A stretch of DNA of 64,000 nt from Syntrophomonas sp. GTDB taxonomy: Bacteria; Bacillota; Syntrophomonadia; Syntrophomonadales; Syntrophomonadaceae. The translations under genes and the position numbers were made by a program. Numbering within the stretch: the stretch's first letter is position 1; every line of letters begins with the position of its first letter. The DNA lies in NCBI GenBank assembly GCA_016841425.1, contig JAENZE010000004.1, positions 1 through 64,000 on the forward strand. The letters run 5' to 3'. Shown piece by piece: positions 41,712-52,132 of the stretch. The notes under the pieces were generated by a model. It made no database searches, was not told the DNA's origin, and worked only from the letters and a program-made list of their open reading frames with translations.

Positions 41712-44141
41712 ATGTTTGCAGATAAAGACAGTTTTATGAATGACTTTTCCTTGAAATTCCTAAAGTTTCAAGGAAAGCCCGTAAGCGAAGGTACATCAAA
41801 AGAGTATTATGAAACTCTGGTTCGTTTAATTAAAGACAAAATAGGTATTAATTGGGCTGCAGCAAATGAACGACATTCTGGTTCCCAAAGTAAGCAGGTT
41901 TATTATTTTTCTATGGAATTCTTAATTGGAAGAATTTTAGAGTACTATCTGATTAATTTTGGGGTTCAAGATATAGTGCGTAGAGGTCTGGAACAGTTTG
42001 GTATATCTTTTGAAGATGTTATGAAACAGGAACCAGATGCCGGCTTGGGAAATGGAGGGTTAGGGAGACTGGCAGCTTGCTATCTGGACTCCATGGCTTT
42101 TCTGAAAATTCGCGGACACGGAAACGGGATTCGCTATAAATATGGACTTTTTGAGCAGAAACTAGTTGATGGATATCAGGTAGAAGTTCCGGATAATTGG
42201 TTGAAAAATGGCTATGCGTGGGAGGTAAGAAAACCAGAGAAAGCGGTTGTAGTCAAACTCAAAGGAAAAGTCAGAACAGAGATGACTAATGACAAATTGA
42301 TTTTCATCCACGAGAACTATGATTCGGTACTTGCTGTTCCCTATGATATTCCGATTACTGGTTTTGATAACAGCTTTATAATAAACAATCTGCGGATATG
42401 GAGTGCAGAACCACTGACGGATGAAATTGATCTGGTATCCTTTAACCGTGGCGATTATTCCAAGGCTATAAAGTATAAAACTGAAGTCGAAGCGATCTCC
42501 AATATTCTTTATCCGGAGAGCAGCAGTTTAGCCGGAAAAGAACTTCGTTTAAAGCAAGAGTATTTCTTTGTTGCTGCCGGAGTGGGCAGTATAGTTCGTT
42601 CTTTTAAGAAAAGAAACTATTCCTTTAAAGACTTTACAAATAAGATTGCTATTCATATTAATGATACCCACCCTGCCCTTTGTGTTCCTGAATTAATGAG
42701 AATATTGATTGATGAAGAGGGGCTGGGTTGGGACGAAGCCTGGAATATTACGGTGAATACCTGTTCCTTTACTAATCATACGGTTTTACCTGAAGCTTTG
42801 GAGTACTGGGATGTGGACTTGTTTTATTATATTCTGCCGCGGATTTATATGATTATTGAGGAGATTGATCAACGGTTTAGAATGGAGATTAATAGAAGAT
42901 TCACTGATAATAAGGATTTAGCCAATAGAATAGCAATAATTCGTGATGGAACAATAGATATGGCTAGTTTGGCGATAATAGGAAGTAATTCTGTAAACGG
43001 AGTTTCGAAACAGCATTCGGAGATCCTAAAAAGTCATCTTTTTAGCCATTTTTACAGGATATATCCGGTCAAATTTACCAATGTAACCAACGGCATTAGT
43101 TACAGGAGATTTTTATTGAAGGCAAATCCGGACTTGTCGCAATTAATTAGCAGTGTTATAGGGGAACATTGGAAGTACGATGCTAATGAACTTGAAAAAT
43201 TGTTAATCTACAAAAATAATGATGAGTTTTTAAAACAGTTAGAAAATATTCGTTATCAAAATAAATCTAGATTAGCAAAATATATTTATGAACAACAAGG
43301 TATTGCTGTTGATCCTAATTCCATTTTTGATATTCAGGTTAAGAGATTTCATGGTTATAAGAGACAGCTAATGAATATTCTGCGAATTATGGATCTTTAC
43401 AATCAATTGAAGGAACATCGAGAACTGCGAATCAATCCCTTTACCTTTATTTTTGGGGGAAAAGCGTCACCCGGGTACCATTTTGCAAAAGCGGTTATTA
43501 AATTGATTAATTCCGCGGCTGGGATTATTAATGAAGACAAGGATTTGAATGGGTTAATAAAAGTTGTTTTTCTTAGGGAATTCAACGTTTCAAAGGGAGA
43601 ACTCGTTTATCCCGCATGTGATATTAGTGAACAAATTTCAACGGCCAGCCGGGAAGCCTCCGGAACCGGCAACATGAAATTTATGATAAATGGGGCAATT
43701 ACTCTGGGAACACTTGACGGAGCAAACGTTGAAATAAGAAATGCGGTAGGAGATGAAAATATCGAAATCTTTGGCCTTACATCGGAAGAAGTTTTGGAGT
43801 ATTACAACCACGGCGGCTATAATCCCTGGGATGAATACTATGAAAAACCCCGGTTGAAGAAGGTTATAGATCAAATGGTTAATGGGTTCTTTGTAAAAGA
43901 AAACGGGGATTTTAGAATTTTGCACGATTCATTATTACGGGATAATGATCAGTTTTTTGTATTAAGGGATTTTTCTTCTTATAACGAGGCTTGGTACCGG
44001 TTAAACCAAAAGTACAATAATAAAAAAGAATGGTTTGGTTCGGCTCTGACCAATATCGCTAAAGCCGGTATATTTTCCAGCGATAGATCAATCAGAGATT
44101 ATTCCGATAACATCTGGAAAATAAAATACAGAAAAGTATAG
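41712..44141 (+). CDS. glgP: Glycogen/starch/maltodextrin phosphorylase
   Basis: 809-residue GT35 enzyme releasing glucose-1-phosphate from alpha-1,4-glucan. It has YYFSMEFLIGR near the N-terminus, NDTHPALCVPELMRIL, IFDIQVKRFHGYKRQLMNI and the PLP-lysine region EASGTGNMKFMINGAITLGT. Full length. It starts the alpha-glucan gene cluster, 30 bases before glgA, with TAAGGAGG upstream. Confidence 0.96.
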   Translation: MFADKDSFMNDFSLKFLKFQGKPVSEGTSKEYYETLVRLIKDKIGINWAAANERHSGSQSKQVYYFSMEFLIGRILEYYLINFGVQDIVRRGLEQFGISFEDVMKQEPDAGLGNGGLGRLAACYLDSMAFLKIRGHGNGIRYKYGLFEQKLVDGYQVEVPDNWLKNGYAWEVRKPEKAVVVKLKGKVRTEMTNDKLIFIHENYDSVLAVPYDIPITGFDNSFIINNLRIWSAEPLTDEIDLVSFNRGDYSKAIKYKTEVEAISNILYPESSSLAGKELRLKQEYFFVAAGVGSIVRSFKKRNYSFKDFTNKIAIHINDTHPALCVPELMRILIDEEGLGWDEAWNITVNTCSFTNHTVLPEALEYWDVDLFYYILPRIYMIIEEIDQRFRMEINRRFTDNKDLANRIAIIRDGTIDMASLAIIGSNSVNGVSKQHSEILKSHLFSHFYRIYPVKFTNVTNGISYRRFLLKANPDLSQLISSVIGEHWKYDANELEKLLIYKNNDEFLKQLENIRYQNKSRLAKYIYEQQGIAVDPNSIFDIQVKRFHGYKRQLMNILRIMDLYNQLKEHRELRINPFTFIFGGKASPGYHFAKAVIKLINSAAGIINEDKDLNGLIKVVFLREFNVSKGELVYPACDISEQISTASREASGTGNMKFMINGAITLGTLDGANVEIRNAVGDENIEIFGLTSEEVLEYYNHGGYNPWDEYYEKPRLKKVIDQMVNGFFVKENGDFRILHDSLLRDNDQFFVLRDFSSYNEAWYRLNQKYNNKKEWFGSALTNIAKAGIFSSDRSIRDYSDNIWKIKYRKV

Positions 44142-44174
44142 GCTTAGTATTATAAAAAAAGGAGATGCAGTTTG

Positions 44175-45608
44175 ATGAAAGTCTTATTTTGTATTTCGGA
44201 AGCATATCCTTTCGGGAAAACCGGAGGCTTAGGAGAGGTTGGAGGTAGTCTTCCTGCTGCGCTTAACGGCAGAAAAACCAATGTTCGGGTTGTTATGCCC
44301 AAATATGGGTCAATTCCAAGTGATGTTTTAGAAAAGGCAAGGCTTATTGCTGCATTTAGGGTTCAGATGGGTTGGAGAAACCAGTACTGCGGGCTGGAAG
44401 AACTTGTGCACAACGGAATTCATTATTATTTAATAGATAATGAGTTTTATTTTAAACGCAATGAGTTATATGGGTATGGTGACGATGCGGAGCGCTTTGC
44501 TTTCTTCAGTAAGGCGGTTTTGGAAAGTTTGGTTTATATGGAGGGCTTCAAGCCCGACATTGTTCATTGTCATGACTGGCATACCGCCTTGATTCCCTAT
44601 TTTATGAAAGTTATGTTTACAGACAATCCGCTTTATTATGGAATAAAAACCATATTTACAATTCATAACTTAAATTATCAGGGCGTTTTTCCCGAACACT
44701 TTTTTTATGACGTTCTCGGACTTGGAGAAAACCGCTATGCTTGGGAGATGATTGAGTACTCCGGCGGTGTTAATTTTATGAAGGCGGCAATTAAAACAGC
44801 GGATATCATAACAACGGTCAGCCCTACCTATGCGCAGGAAATAAAAAATTCATTTAATAACGAAACCCTGGAACAGTTGATTAGGGAGCGAAGTGATGAA
44901 CTGTATGGAATCCTCAATGCGATTGATACCGAAAAATATAATCCCAAGCATGATCCATTAATTTTCACCAATTACCGGTCTTCGATAAGTAAAAAAGAAC
45001 AAAACAAAATTCAACTCCAGGAGATACTGCATCTTCAGACCAACGGAAATATACCGCTTATAGCTTTTATATCACAGTTTGCCGATAAAAAAGGGCTTGA
45101 CTTAATATTGGGTACTTTGGGTGAAATCCTGTCTCTGGATATCCAATTGGTTATTCTGGGAGTCGGAGATGAAAGACACGACCATATGCTTAATCATTTT
45201 GCGCAGGTATATGCAGACAAGGTGGCTGTAAAATATGTCTATGATGAAGGTATGGCCCATAAAATCTATGCCGCAGCTGATATTATGCTAGTGCCATCTC
45301 TTTTTGAACCTTGCGGATTATCACAGATGATTGGTATGCGTTATGGCGTTGTCCCCGTTGTACGGGAGACAGGGGGATTAAAAGATACAGTTATTCCTTA
45401 TGATGAAAACCAAAGCGAGGGAAATGGATTTAGTTTTATACATTATAATACGGAAGAGTTTTTAATGGCCCTTCAGAAAGCGGTAAAAATCTATAGTGAA
45501 GATAAAAATGTATGGAAAGGTTTGGTGGAAAATGCCCGCAAAGGTGATTTTAGCTGGGATAAATCTGCAGCAAAATATAAAGAAATCTATGAAAATTTGA
45601 TTATTTAA
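44175..45608 (+). CDS. glgA: Glycogen synthase
   Basis: 477-residue GT5 enzyme: N-terminal KTGGLGEVGGSLP (sugar nucleotide site), HDWHTALIPYF, and the C-terminal catalytic EPCGLSQMIGMRYG with PVVRETGGLKDTV. It extends alpha-1,4-glucan from ADP-glucose. ATG 44175 is used; a TTG one codon earlier is closer to GGAG and is an alternative. It ends 16 bases from the convergent glgB stop codon. Confidence 0.95.
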   Translation: MKVLFCISEAYPFGKTGGLGEVGGSLPAALNGRKTNVRVVMPKYGSIPSDVLEKARLIAAFRVQMGWRNQYCGLEELVHNGIHYYLIDNEFYFKRNELYGYGDDAERFAFFSKAVLESLVYMEGFKPDIVHCHDWHTALIPYFMKVMFTDNPLYYGIKTIFTIHNLNYQGVFPEHFFYDVLGLGENRYAWEMIEYSGGVNFMKAAIKTADIITTVSPTYAQEIKNSFNNETLEQLIRERSDELYGILNAIDTEKYNPKHDPLIFTNYRSSISKKEQNKIQLQEILHLQTNGNIPLIAFISQFADKKGLDLILGTLGEILSLDIQLVILGVGDERHDHMLNHFAQVYADKVAVKYVYDEGMAHKIYAAADIMLVPSLFEPCGLSQMIGMRYGVVPVVRETGGLKDTVIPYDENQSEGNGFSFIHYNTEEFLMALQKAVKIYSEDKNVWKGLVENARKGDFSWDKSAAKYKEIYENLII

Positions 45609-45624
45609 AGCTCAGGTTATTTAA

Positions 45625-47667
45625 TCAAACCTTTTGATCAATAGCTTCTAAAACCATTGCAGTACGGCTGGGGGTGTATATTGTAAATCCCGGCTTATTG
45701 TTTCTTTCGTAAAGTTTTTGGGTATGATAAACGTAGTTCATGGCAATTCTGCCAAAACCTCCATACTCAGGTTCGTCAGTATTGAATATAACCTGATATA
45801 GACCGTGTTCTAATACAGGTAAGGCAAAATCCGGGAAAGATTTAGCCGGATTAAAATTAAATAAAAAAATCAGACCATTTTTTTCATAGGCTAAAACATT
45901 ATTTTCTTCATCTATCCAAAGGTTAAATAAATCCTCAGCCTGCATTAACTGGTGATGTTTAACAAAACTAATCATATCCATATCAAATTTTGCCAGGTCT
46001 GAAAACAGAAGTTCCTGATTATCCATAAGGCTCCATCGTCTGCAGGCATATTTGAAACTCCAATTATTGGCCATTCTTGGAAAGTCAATCCATTCCGGGT
46101 GGCCGAATTCGTTGCCCATAAAATTTAAATACCCTTGACCTACAATGGTTAGAGTCAGAAACCTTATTAGTTTACTTAAAGCAATCGCCCTGGAGATAAT
46201 CAGGTTTTGATCATCTTTCCTCATATGCCAGTACATTTCTTGATCAGCTAGTCTAAAAATTAAGGTCTTATCCCCGACAAGAGCTTGATCATGCGATTCT
46301 GCGTAACCAATAGTCTTTTCTTGGGGCCGGTGGCTGGTTAATTCATACCATATTTGGCGCATGCTCCATTCTTCGTCCTTACGTTCCTTAATTAGTTTAA
46401 TCCAAAGATCGGGAACCCCCATAGACAGTCGGTAGTCAAAACCTATGCCCCCGTCAGCTACCGGTAAACACATACCTGGCATTCCGCTCATATCTTCGGC
46501 AATGGTAATAGCATTGGGACGTACTTCCCGAATCAAGTCATTCGCAAACTGCAGATAAGTAACCGCATCTAAATCAGTATCATAACTAAAGTACTTGCTG
46601 TAGTCTGTGAAGGCTGCTCCGAGACCCTGATGATGGTACAACATTGAGGTTACCCCGTCGAAGCGAAAACCATCAAAATGATACTCTTCAAGCCAAAATT
46701 TAATATTCGAAAGTAAAAAATGAAGTACTTCGTGTTTACCATAATCAAAAAGTTTAGTTCTCCATTCTGGATGGTTACCGCGGGAACCTTCATGGAAGAA
46801 TTGATAATTAGTTCCATCAAAACAATTAATGCCTTCAATATAATTATCACAGGCATGAGAGTGAACGAGATCCATTAAAACAATTAGCTCCATGGAATGA
46901 GCAGTATCAACCAATTCCTTTAAATCGTCCGGTGTACCAAACCAAGAGGACGCCGCAAAGAAATTTGTTACTTGATAACCAAAAGAAGCATAGTAGGGAT
47001 GCTGCATGATGGCCATTATTTGCAGGGCATTGTAGCCTGCTTTTTTAATTCTGGGGAGAATATTAGCTGTAAATTCCCTAAATGAACCAATATCTTCTTT
47101 CTCTTGTGCCATACCAATATGCAGCTCATAGATAAACAGCCCAGATGAATGGTCTGGGTTAAATTTCTGATCATGCCATCTGTACTCTTCCTCAGGCTCC
47201 CATATTTGCCCTGCAAAACCACAAGTAACAGGATTTTGTACTGTCCGCTTTATATAAAGGGGTAATCTGTCATTTTCCGTGCCGTTGGCTTTTATTCGGA
47301 CTTTTACCAGGGATAAATGTTTTAGCGCGTTATTGTCATTCAAAAAGATTTCCCATATACCGTCTGCCTTCTTTTTTAATGGATGACTGCTTGGATTCCA
47401 GCCGTTAAAATCACCTAATAGAAAAAGTTCTTCTGCACCGGGGGCCCATTCGCGATAGAACCAACCATTTTCAACTTTATGAAAACCATAAAACAAGTGT
47501 CCATTTGCAAAAGCGTTAAAGTTTGAATGTCTGCCAAGCAAACCTTCTTTTTTTATATAATACCTGAACATTCGGTTTTGAAGATTCTCTGTGTATGGTT
47601 TTAGATAGGGATCAATCTCCAGTATCTTTAGCCTTAGCCTATCATCATTTAAAAGCCTATTTTGCAT
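45625..47667 (-). CDS. glgB: 1,4-alpha-glucan branching enzyme, eukaryote-like (GH13_8)
   Basis: 680 residues: CBM48 domain (about 55-150, YREWAPGAEELFLLGDFNGWN), (beta/alpha)8 barrel with DLVHSHACDN, nucleophile Asp337 in DGFRFDGVTSML, acid/base Glu391 in ITIAEDMSG, the transition-state Asp in YAESHDQAL, and a C-terminal beta domain. The pattern FRFDGVTSMLYHHQG is that of the GBE1/eukaryotic subfamily rather than the usual bacterial GlgB (GH13_9). It is transcribed against the rest of the cluster and divergent from the GT4 gene. Confidence 0.92.
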   Translation of the reverse strand: MQNRLLNDDRLRLKILEIDPYLKPYTENLQNRMFRYYIKKEGLLGRHSNFNAFANGHLFYGFHKVENGWFYREWAPGAEELFLLGDFNGWNPSSHPLKKKADGIWEIFLNDNNALKHLSLVKVRIKANGTENDRLPLYIKRTVQNPVTCGFAGQIWEPEEEYRWHDQKFNPDHSSGLFIYELHIGMAQEKEDIGSFREFTANILPRIKKAGYNALQIMAIMQHPYYASFGYQVTNFFAASSWFGTPDDLKELVDTAHSMELIVLMDLVHSHACDNYIEGINCFDGTNYQFFHEGSRGNHPEWRTKLFDYGKHEVLHFLLSNIKFWLEEYHFDGFRFDGVTSMLYHHQGLGAAFTDYSKYFSYDTDLDAVTYLQFANDLIREVRPNAITIAEDMSGMPGMCLPVADGGIGFDYRLSMGVPDLWIKLIKERKDEEWSMRQIWYELTSHRPQEKTIGYAESHDQALVGDKTLIFRLADQEMYWHMRKDDQNLIISRAIALSKLIRFLTLTIVGQGYLNFMGNEFGHPEWIDFPRMANNWSFKYACRRWSLMDNQELLFSDLAKFDMDMISFVKHHQLMQAEDLFNLWIDEENNVLAYEKNGLIFLFNFNPAKSFPDFALPVLEHGLYQVIFNTDEPEYGGFGRIAMNYVYHTQKLYERNNKPGFTIYTPSRTAMVLEAIDQKV

Positions 47668-47834
47668 TGTGAATTACCCCAATTTCATAATAATTACTAT
47701 TATTACCCGAAAAGGCCAAAGTATAACCAAAGGCACAGCGTATAAAAACTATAATTCTAGCTAATAATGACTAAGATAAATAAAAATGTAAGGGGTGAAA
47801 TTAATATCTAAAGAGCTTCTTTAGATCATTTTTT

Positions 47835-49022
47835 ATGAAAATCATGATGCTTACTTGGGAATACCCGCCAAGAAACGTGGGGGGCATTTCACCTCATGTT
47901 TATAACCTTTCTCAGGGAATTGCTGCTTTAGGACAGGAAGTACATGTTGTTACTTGCCGGGAAGGCCTGGCTTCTGCAGAAGAAAACGATTGCGGAGTTT
48001 ATGTCCATAGAGTTTTCCCCGGCGACTTACAAACGGGGGATTTTACCAAATGGGTTATGCAGTTGAATTTTGCCCTCATTGAAGAAGCGATTAGGTTAAT
48101 AGAAAAGCAGGGGAAATTTGATGTAATTCATGCACATGATTGGTTAAGTGCTTTTAGCGCCAAGGTATTAAAGTGCGCTTATCATATTCCATTGGTTTGC
48201 ACCATTCATTCCACTGAACATGGAAGAAACAATGGTATAAAAACAGAAATGCAGCATTATATTTCGCAAGTCGAATGGCTGCTTTGCTATGAGTCATGGA
48301 AAATTATTGCTTGCAGTTACTCAATGAGACAGGAAATTAATGATGTATTTAATCCGGCTTGGGAAAAAATATGGGTTATACCGAACGGAGTTGAAGAGTT
48401 TCCAGAATTAAAATTTGATAAAGAAACTTTTAGAAATCACTATGCTTCTAAAAATGAAAAAATAGTATTATTCGTCGGAAGACACGTTTTTGAAAAAGGT
48501 TTACATATTCTCATAGATGCTGCCGGGGAAATTGCTAACCGGATGGGGAATGTAAAGTTCATTATCGTAGGAACCGGTCCTATATCGGATGAATTGAAAT
48601 CTAAAGTTAGAAATTGCGGTATTGAGAATAAATTTATGTTCACAGGCTATGTTGATACAAATACCAAGAATAAACTTTACAAAATTGCTGATGTTGCAGT
48701 ATTCCCTTCTTTATATGAACCTTTTGGGATTGTTGCACTTGAGGCAATGGCTGCCGGCTGCCCGGTGGTAGTTTCAGATGTAGGTGGTTTGGGCGAAATA
48801 ATTCAACACAAGCAGAACGGATTAAAAGCGTATGCCGGGAATGCCAGTAGTCTTGCCGATAATATCATTGAACTGCTATCAAATGTTAATTTGGCTGATG
48901 AATTAAAGGCCAATGCCCTGCAGGTGGTTAAGGATAAATATTCATGGGATAAGATAGCTGAGCTTACTTGCAAAATGTACGAAGAAGTAAAAGCTGAGGC
49001 CAAGCAAACAGAATGGATATAG
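47835..49022 (+). CDS. GT4-family glycosyltransferase (glycogen/maltodextrin-related)
   Basis: 395 residues, GT-B fold: N-terminal LTWEYPPRNVGGISPHVYNLS, middle HAHDWLSAFSAKVL, and C-terminal donor domain with FVGRHVFEKGLHILIDAA and PSLYEPFGIVALEAMAAGCPVVVSD (E-x7-E motif). It resembles the GT4 enzymes encoded in glycogen clusters of Firmicutes and actinobacteria (GlgM or ADP-glucose-dependent types). Acceptor and donor are not determinable. The ATG has AAAGAGC as a weak site upstream. Confidence 0.85.
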   Translation: MKIMMLTWEYPPRNVGGISPHVYNLSQGIAALGQEVHVVTCREGLASAEENDCGVYVHRVFPGDLQTGDFTKWVMQLNFALIEEAIRLIEKQGKFDVIHAHDWLSAFSAKVLKCAYHIPLVCTIHSTEHGRNNGIKTEMQHYISQVEWLLCYESWKIIACSYSMRQEINDVFNPAWEKIWVIPNGVEEFPELKFDKETFRNHYASKNEKIVLFVGRHVFEKGLHILIDAAGEIANRMGNVKFIIVGTGPISDELKSKVRNCGIENKFMFTGYVDTNTKNKLYKIADVAVFPSLYEPFGIVALEAMAAGCPVVVSDVGGLGEIIQHKQNGLKAYAGNASSLADNIIELLSNVNLADELKANALQVVKDKYSWDKIAELTCKMYEEVKAEAKQTEWI

Positions 49023-49070
49023 ATAAAGCTTGTGTAAAACCAACAAAATAAATGACTCGGAGGGATGTAA

Positions 49071-51542
49071 ATGAAGGGAGTTATAATGGCTGGAGGAGAA
49101 GGCACCAGGTTAAGACCGCTGACCAGTTGCATTCCTAAGCCCATGGTACCGATTGTTAATAGACCTATTATGGAACATATTATAAATTTATTAAAGGGAC
49201 ACAATATTGAAAAAATAGCCGTTACAATGTGCTACCTTCCCAACGTGATAACTGAATATTTTGGCTCAGGGGAATCCCTGGGGGTTGAATTAAAATACTA
49301 TTTGGAGGAAGTACCGCTGGGTACAGGTGGAAGTGTTCTAAATGCCGAGGACTTCTTGACGGAAACGTTTGTAGTTATAAGCGGTGACGCTTTGACAGAT
49401 ATCGATTTGCAAAAGGCGATACTATTTCACAAGAATAAGGGAGCGCAAGCAACTCTCGTTTTAAAAAGGGAAGCTATCCCTCTTGAATTCGGTATAGTCA
49501 TTATCGATGATAACGGAAAAATTGTTAAGTTTCTGGAAAAGCCCGGATGGGGGGAGGTTTTCAGCGATACCATTAATACTGGAATCTATATTCTCGAGCC
49601 AGAAGTTTTGAAATATTACAAAAAGGGGGAAAACTTTGATTTTAGCAAGGACTTGTTTCCGAAACTCCTGGAAGACAATATTCCTATGTATGGATATGTT
49701 GTTAATGAGTCTGAATATTGGAATGATATAGGAGACCTAAAAGCATACAGACAAACTCACTTAGACATTCTGGACCAAAAAGTAAATCTGAAAATTCCGG
49801 GTAGAGAAGTTTCCCCGGGAATTTTTATTGGTGAGGATACTATACTGCCTCAAAACGTAAAGTTAATACCCCCGGTTATCATAGGGAACAGTTGTGTGTT
49901 AAAGAACGATGTTACGTTAGATGCATATACCATTTTAGGTGATGACTGTGAAGTTGGCGAAAATACAATAATCAGCAGGGGAATATTGTGGGATAAATGC
50001 CATATAGGAAAAAGCAACGATTTAAGAGGCATAATTTTTTGTGACAATGTAAAAACAGAAGGAAATGTTCAAGTTTCCGAAGCTTCTATAGTAGGTACGG
50101 CCTGTAAAATTGAATCCGGTACGATTATAAAAACGGATATAAAAATATGGCCCTACAAGACTATCAAGAAAAATAGGGTAATAAGCCGCAATATTGTTTG
50201 GGGGACAATAGGCACAAAAAATTTATTTGGCAGCAAAGGAATAACAGGAGAAATAAACTTTGACATAACTCCAGAGTATGCTACTTTATTAGGTTCTGCT
50301 TTTGGTAACCTGTGTAAAAAAAATAGTAATGTTGTTGTCAGCAGCAATGGATCCAAGGCCTCAAATCTAATAAAAGATTGCATAGCCGCAGGACTTTTGT
50401 CATCAGGATTAAATGTTGTTGACATCGAAAAAGCGCTGACCCCCATGAGCAGATTTGCAATAATATTCTATAAAGCTGTTGGCGGTATTCATGTAAGTCA
50501 ACATTTCTTTAATCCTCATTATATGCGATTGGAGATTTTCAATGAAAATGGTGGAAATCTTGATAAAAAACTAGAAAAAAAAGTCGAAAATCTAATTCTT
50601 AAAGAAGATTTTAGAAGAGGTAGTGCAGATTATATAGGCGATAAGATTAAAGTTGAAAATTTCACATCATTGTATATACAAAATAACATGATGATGATAA
50701 AAGATACTGAAAAAATTAAAGAAGCTAATTTTAAGGTAATGATTGCCTCACCATCCAGTTACGAGATTTCTATTTTCCACAGCTTTTTGCAGATGCTTGG
50801 ATGCAGCATAGAATTCAAATATTTTACTGACAAACCAGGTAATATTAATGATTACAAATTAGATATTTCAAATGCTGTCAAGTCTGGTTATTTTGATTTG
50901 GGAGTTGTTCTTAATGGCGGCGGTGAAAAAATGATATTAATTGATGAGAAAGGAAACCCTTTAAGCAGAGAACAATTTACCTTATTTGCCTCATATCTGT
51001 CTTTAAGGTCAGGGGTATGTAAAAATATTATAGTTCCGAATACTGCCACCAGTAAAGTTGAATCTCTAGCAGAGAAACATGGTGCATTTGTTACCAGGAC
51101 AAAATCCTCTGTTTCGGACGTAATAAATAACTTGCTGGATTCTGCTGCTCCTGCAGACGGAAATATGCTGCAGTATCAACTGCATTTTGATGCTCTGGCT
51201 TCTCTGGGAAGAATTTTTAGCTTCTTATGTCAGCATAAAACAAGCCTTAATAAGGTAATCGATGAACTTCCTAATTTTCATATAAACAAACTTGAAATGT
51301 CTTGTGATTTTGAAAGCCGAGGTAAGGTTATTTCAGAGCTTATAAAACGAAATATCAACAAAGAATTGGAACTCGTTGAAGGAATTAAATTCAATACTAA
51401 TGAAGGTTGGTCACTTATATTACCTGATGCAGATAAACCGGTATTTAACATCTTTTCCGAAGGTTATACAGAAGAATATGCCCAGGAGCTGTCAATTGAT
51501 ATTTCGGAACGGTTGAAGGAATTAATTGGATTGAATGATTAG
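49071..51542 (+). CDS. Nucleotidyltransferase fused to left-handed beta helix and phosphohexomutase-like domain
   Basis: 823 residues. Domain 1 (1-230): sugar-phosphate nucleotidyltransferase with MAGGEGTRLRPLTSCIPKPM and GDALTDID. Domain 2 (about 250-365): left-handed beta helix of hexapeptide repeats. Domain 3 (375-823): phosphoglucomutase/phosphomannomutase-like. The mutase lacks the usual TASHNP phosphoserine loop; the corresponding segment reads VSQHFFNPHY, so catalysis there is doubtful. The same fusion is known in cyanobacteria and actinobacteria as a putative mannose-1-phosphate guanylyltransferase. In this cluster it may supply the nucleotide sugar, as no separate glgC is seen. GGAGGGATG lies before the start. 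Confidence 0.85.
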   Translation: MKGVIMAGGEGTRLRPLTSCIPKPMVPIVNRPIMEHIINLLKGHNIEKIAVTMCYLPNVITEYFGSGESLGVELKYYLEEVPLGTGGSVLNAEDFLTETFVVISGDALTDIDLQKAILFHKNKGAQATLVLKREAIPLEFGIVIIDDNGKIVKFLEKPGWGEVFSDTINTGIYILEPEVLKYYKKGENFDFSKDLFPKLLEDNIPMYGYVVNESEYWNDIGDLKAYRQTHLDILDQKVNLKIPGREVSPGIFIGEDTILPQNVKLIPPVIIGNSCVLKNDVTLDAYTILGDDCEVGENTIISRGILWDKCHIGKSNDLRGIIFCDNVKTEGNVQVSEASIVGTACKIESGTIIKTDIKIWPYKTIKKNRVISRNIVWGTIGTKNLFGSKGITGEINFDITPEYATLLGSAFGNLCKKNSNVVVSSNGSKASNLIKDCIAAGLLSSGLNVVDIEKALTPMSRFAIIFYKAVGGIHVSQHFFNPHYMRLEIFNENGGNLDKKLEKKVENLILKEDFRRGSADYIGDKIKVENFTSLYIQNNMMMIKDTEKIKEANFKVMIASPSSYEISIFHSFLQMLGCSIEFKYFTDKPGNINDYKLDISNAVKSGYFDLGVVLNGGGEKMILIDEKGNPLSREQFTLFASYLSLRSGVCKNIIVPNTATSKVESLAEKHGAFVTRTKSSVSDVINNLLDSAAPADGNMLQYQLHFDALASLGRIFSFLCQHKTSLNKVIDELPNFHINKLEMSCDFESRGKVISELIKRNINKELELVEGIKFNTNEGWSLILPDADKPVFNIFSEGYTEEYAQELSIDISERLKELIGLND

Positions 51543-51598
51543 AATAATTCTACTGGCTTTTACTCAGACTATTTATAAATTATTATGGGGGTGTAAAA

Positions 51599-51928
51599 GT
51601 GGCTAAAAGTGATATTTTTAATATTGACGATATTGTTGTTGGTGGATACAACACTATTTTACCGGAAGTAAAAAAAGGCAGTAAGACTTCTGTAAGTTAT
51701 GGTGGGATTCTAGCTGAACACCATGCTGATAAGGTTTATCTGCATTACGGTTTCGATGGCTGGAACAACGTTAACACAATCCAAATGAATAAAAGTCCGG
51801 AAAGAACTTTTTCCACAGAAATTAAAGTCAATGGGAAAAACGAATTAAATTTTTGTTTTAAAGATAGCGCCAATAATTGGGATAATAACAATGGCAGCGA
51901 TTGGACAGTAGGAATAAGTCACTACTAA
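51599..51928 (+). CDS. Stand-alone starch-binding module (CBM25/53-like)
   Basis: 109-residue beta-sandwich domain: VYLHYGFDGWNNVNTIQMN and LNFCFKDSANNWDNNNGSDW carry the conserved aromatic and Asn/Asp positions of CBM25/53-type starch binding modules. There is no signal peptide, so it acts inside the cell, probably as a granule-binding or targeting protein for the glycogen enzymes. Start GTG 51599 lies after GGGGG. Confidence 0.8.
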   Translation: MAKSDIFNIDDIVVGGYNTILPEVKKGSKTSVSYGGILAEHHADKVYLHYGFDGWNNVNTIQMNKSPERTFSTEIKVNGKNELNFCFKDSANNWDNNNGSDWTVGISHY

Positions 51929-51959
51929 ACTCATGTGGAGTTATATTTAGATTATTATT

Positions 51960-51980
51960 GACACCGTTCCAAACGGTGTC
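51960..51980 (+). terminator. Hairpin after the starch-binding gene
   Basis: GACACCGT (51960-51967) pairs with ACGGTGTC (51973-51980); a moderately T-rich tract (AATTTCTTTCC) follows. Probable weak terminator. Confidence 0.6.
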
Positions 51981-52075
51981 AATTTCTTTCCTATTATATA
52001 TTTTTTAAAGCAGCAGGGAATATATAAGTTGTTTATTTGATGGGCAAGCATAATTGTTGGAAAGGGATTTATATA

Positions 52076-52132
52076 TGAAAAGAATACTTTGGTTTACGCT
52101 TTCAATTATGGAATGTCGTTATGATATTTAAT
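52076..52132 (+). CDS. Possible leader peptide overlapping the amylase-MalQ start
   Basis: MKRILWFTLSIMECRYDI, an 18-codon frame ending in TAA at 52132 that overlaps the start ATG at 52121 in another phase. It has GGAAAGGGA at seven bases, a better site than the main gene. It may couple translation, or mark a frameshift near the true N-terminus. Confidence 0.35.
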
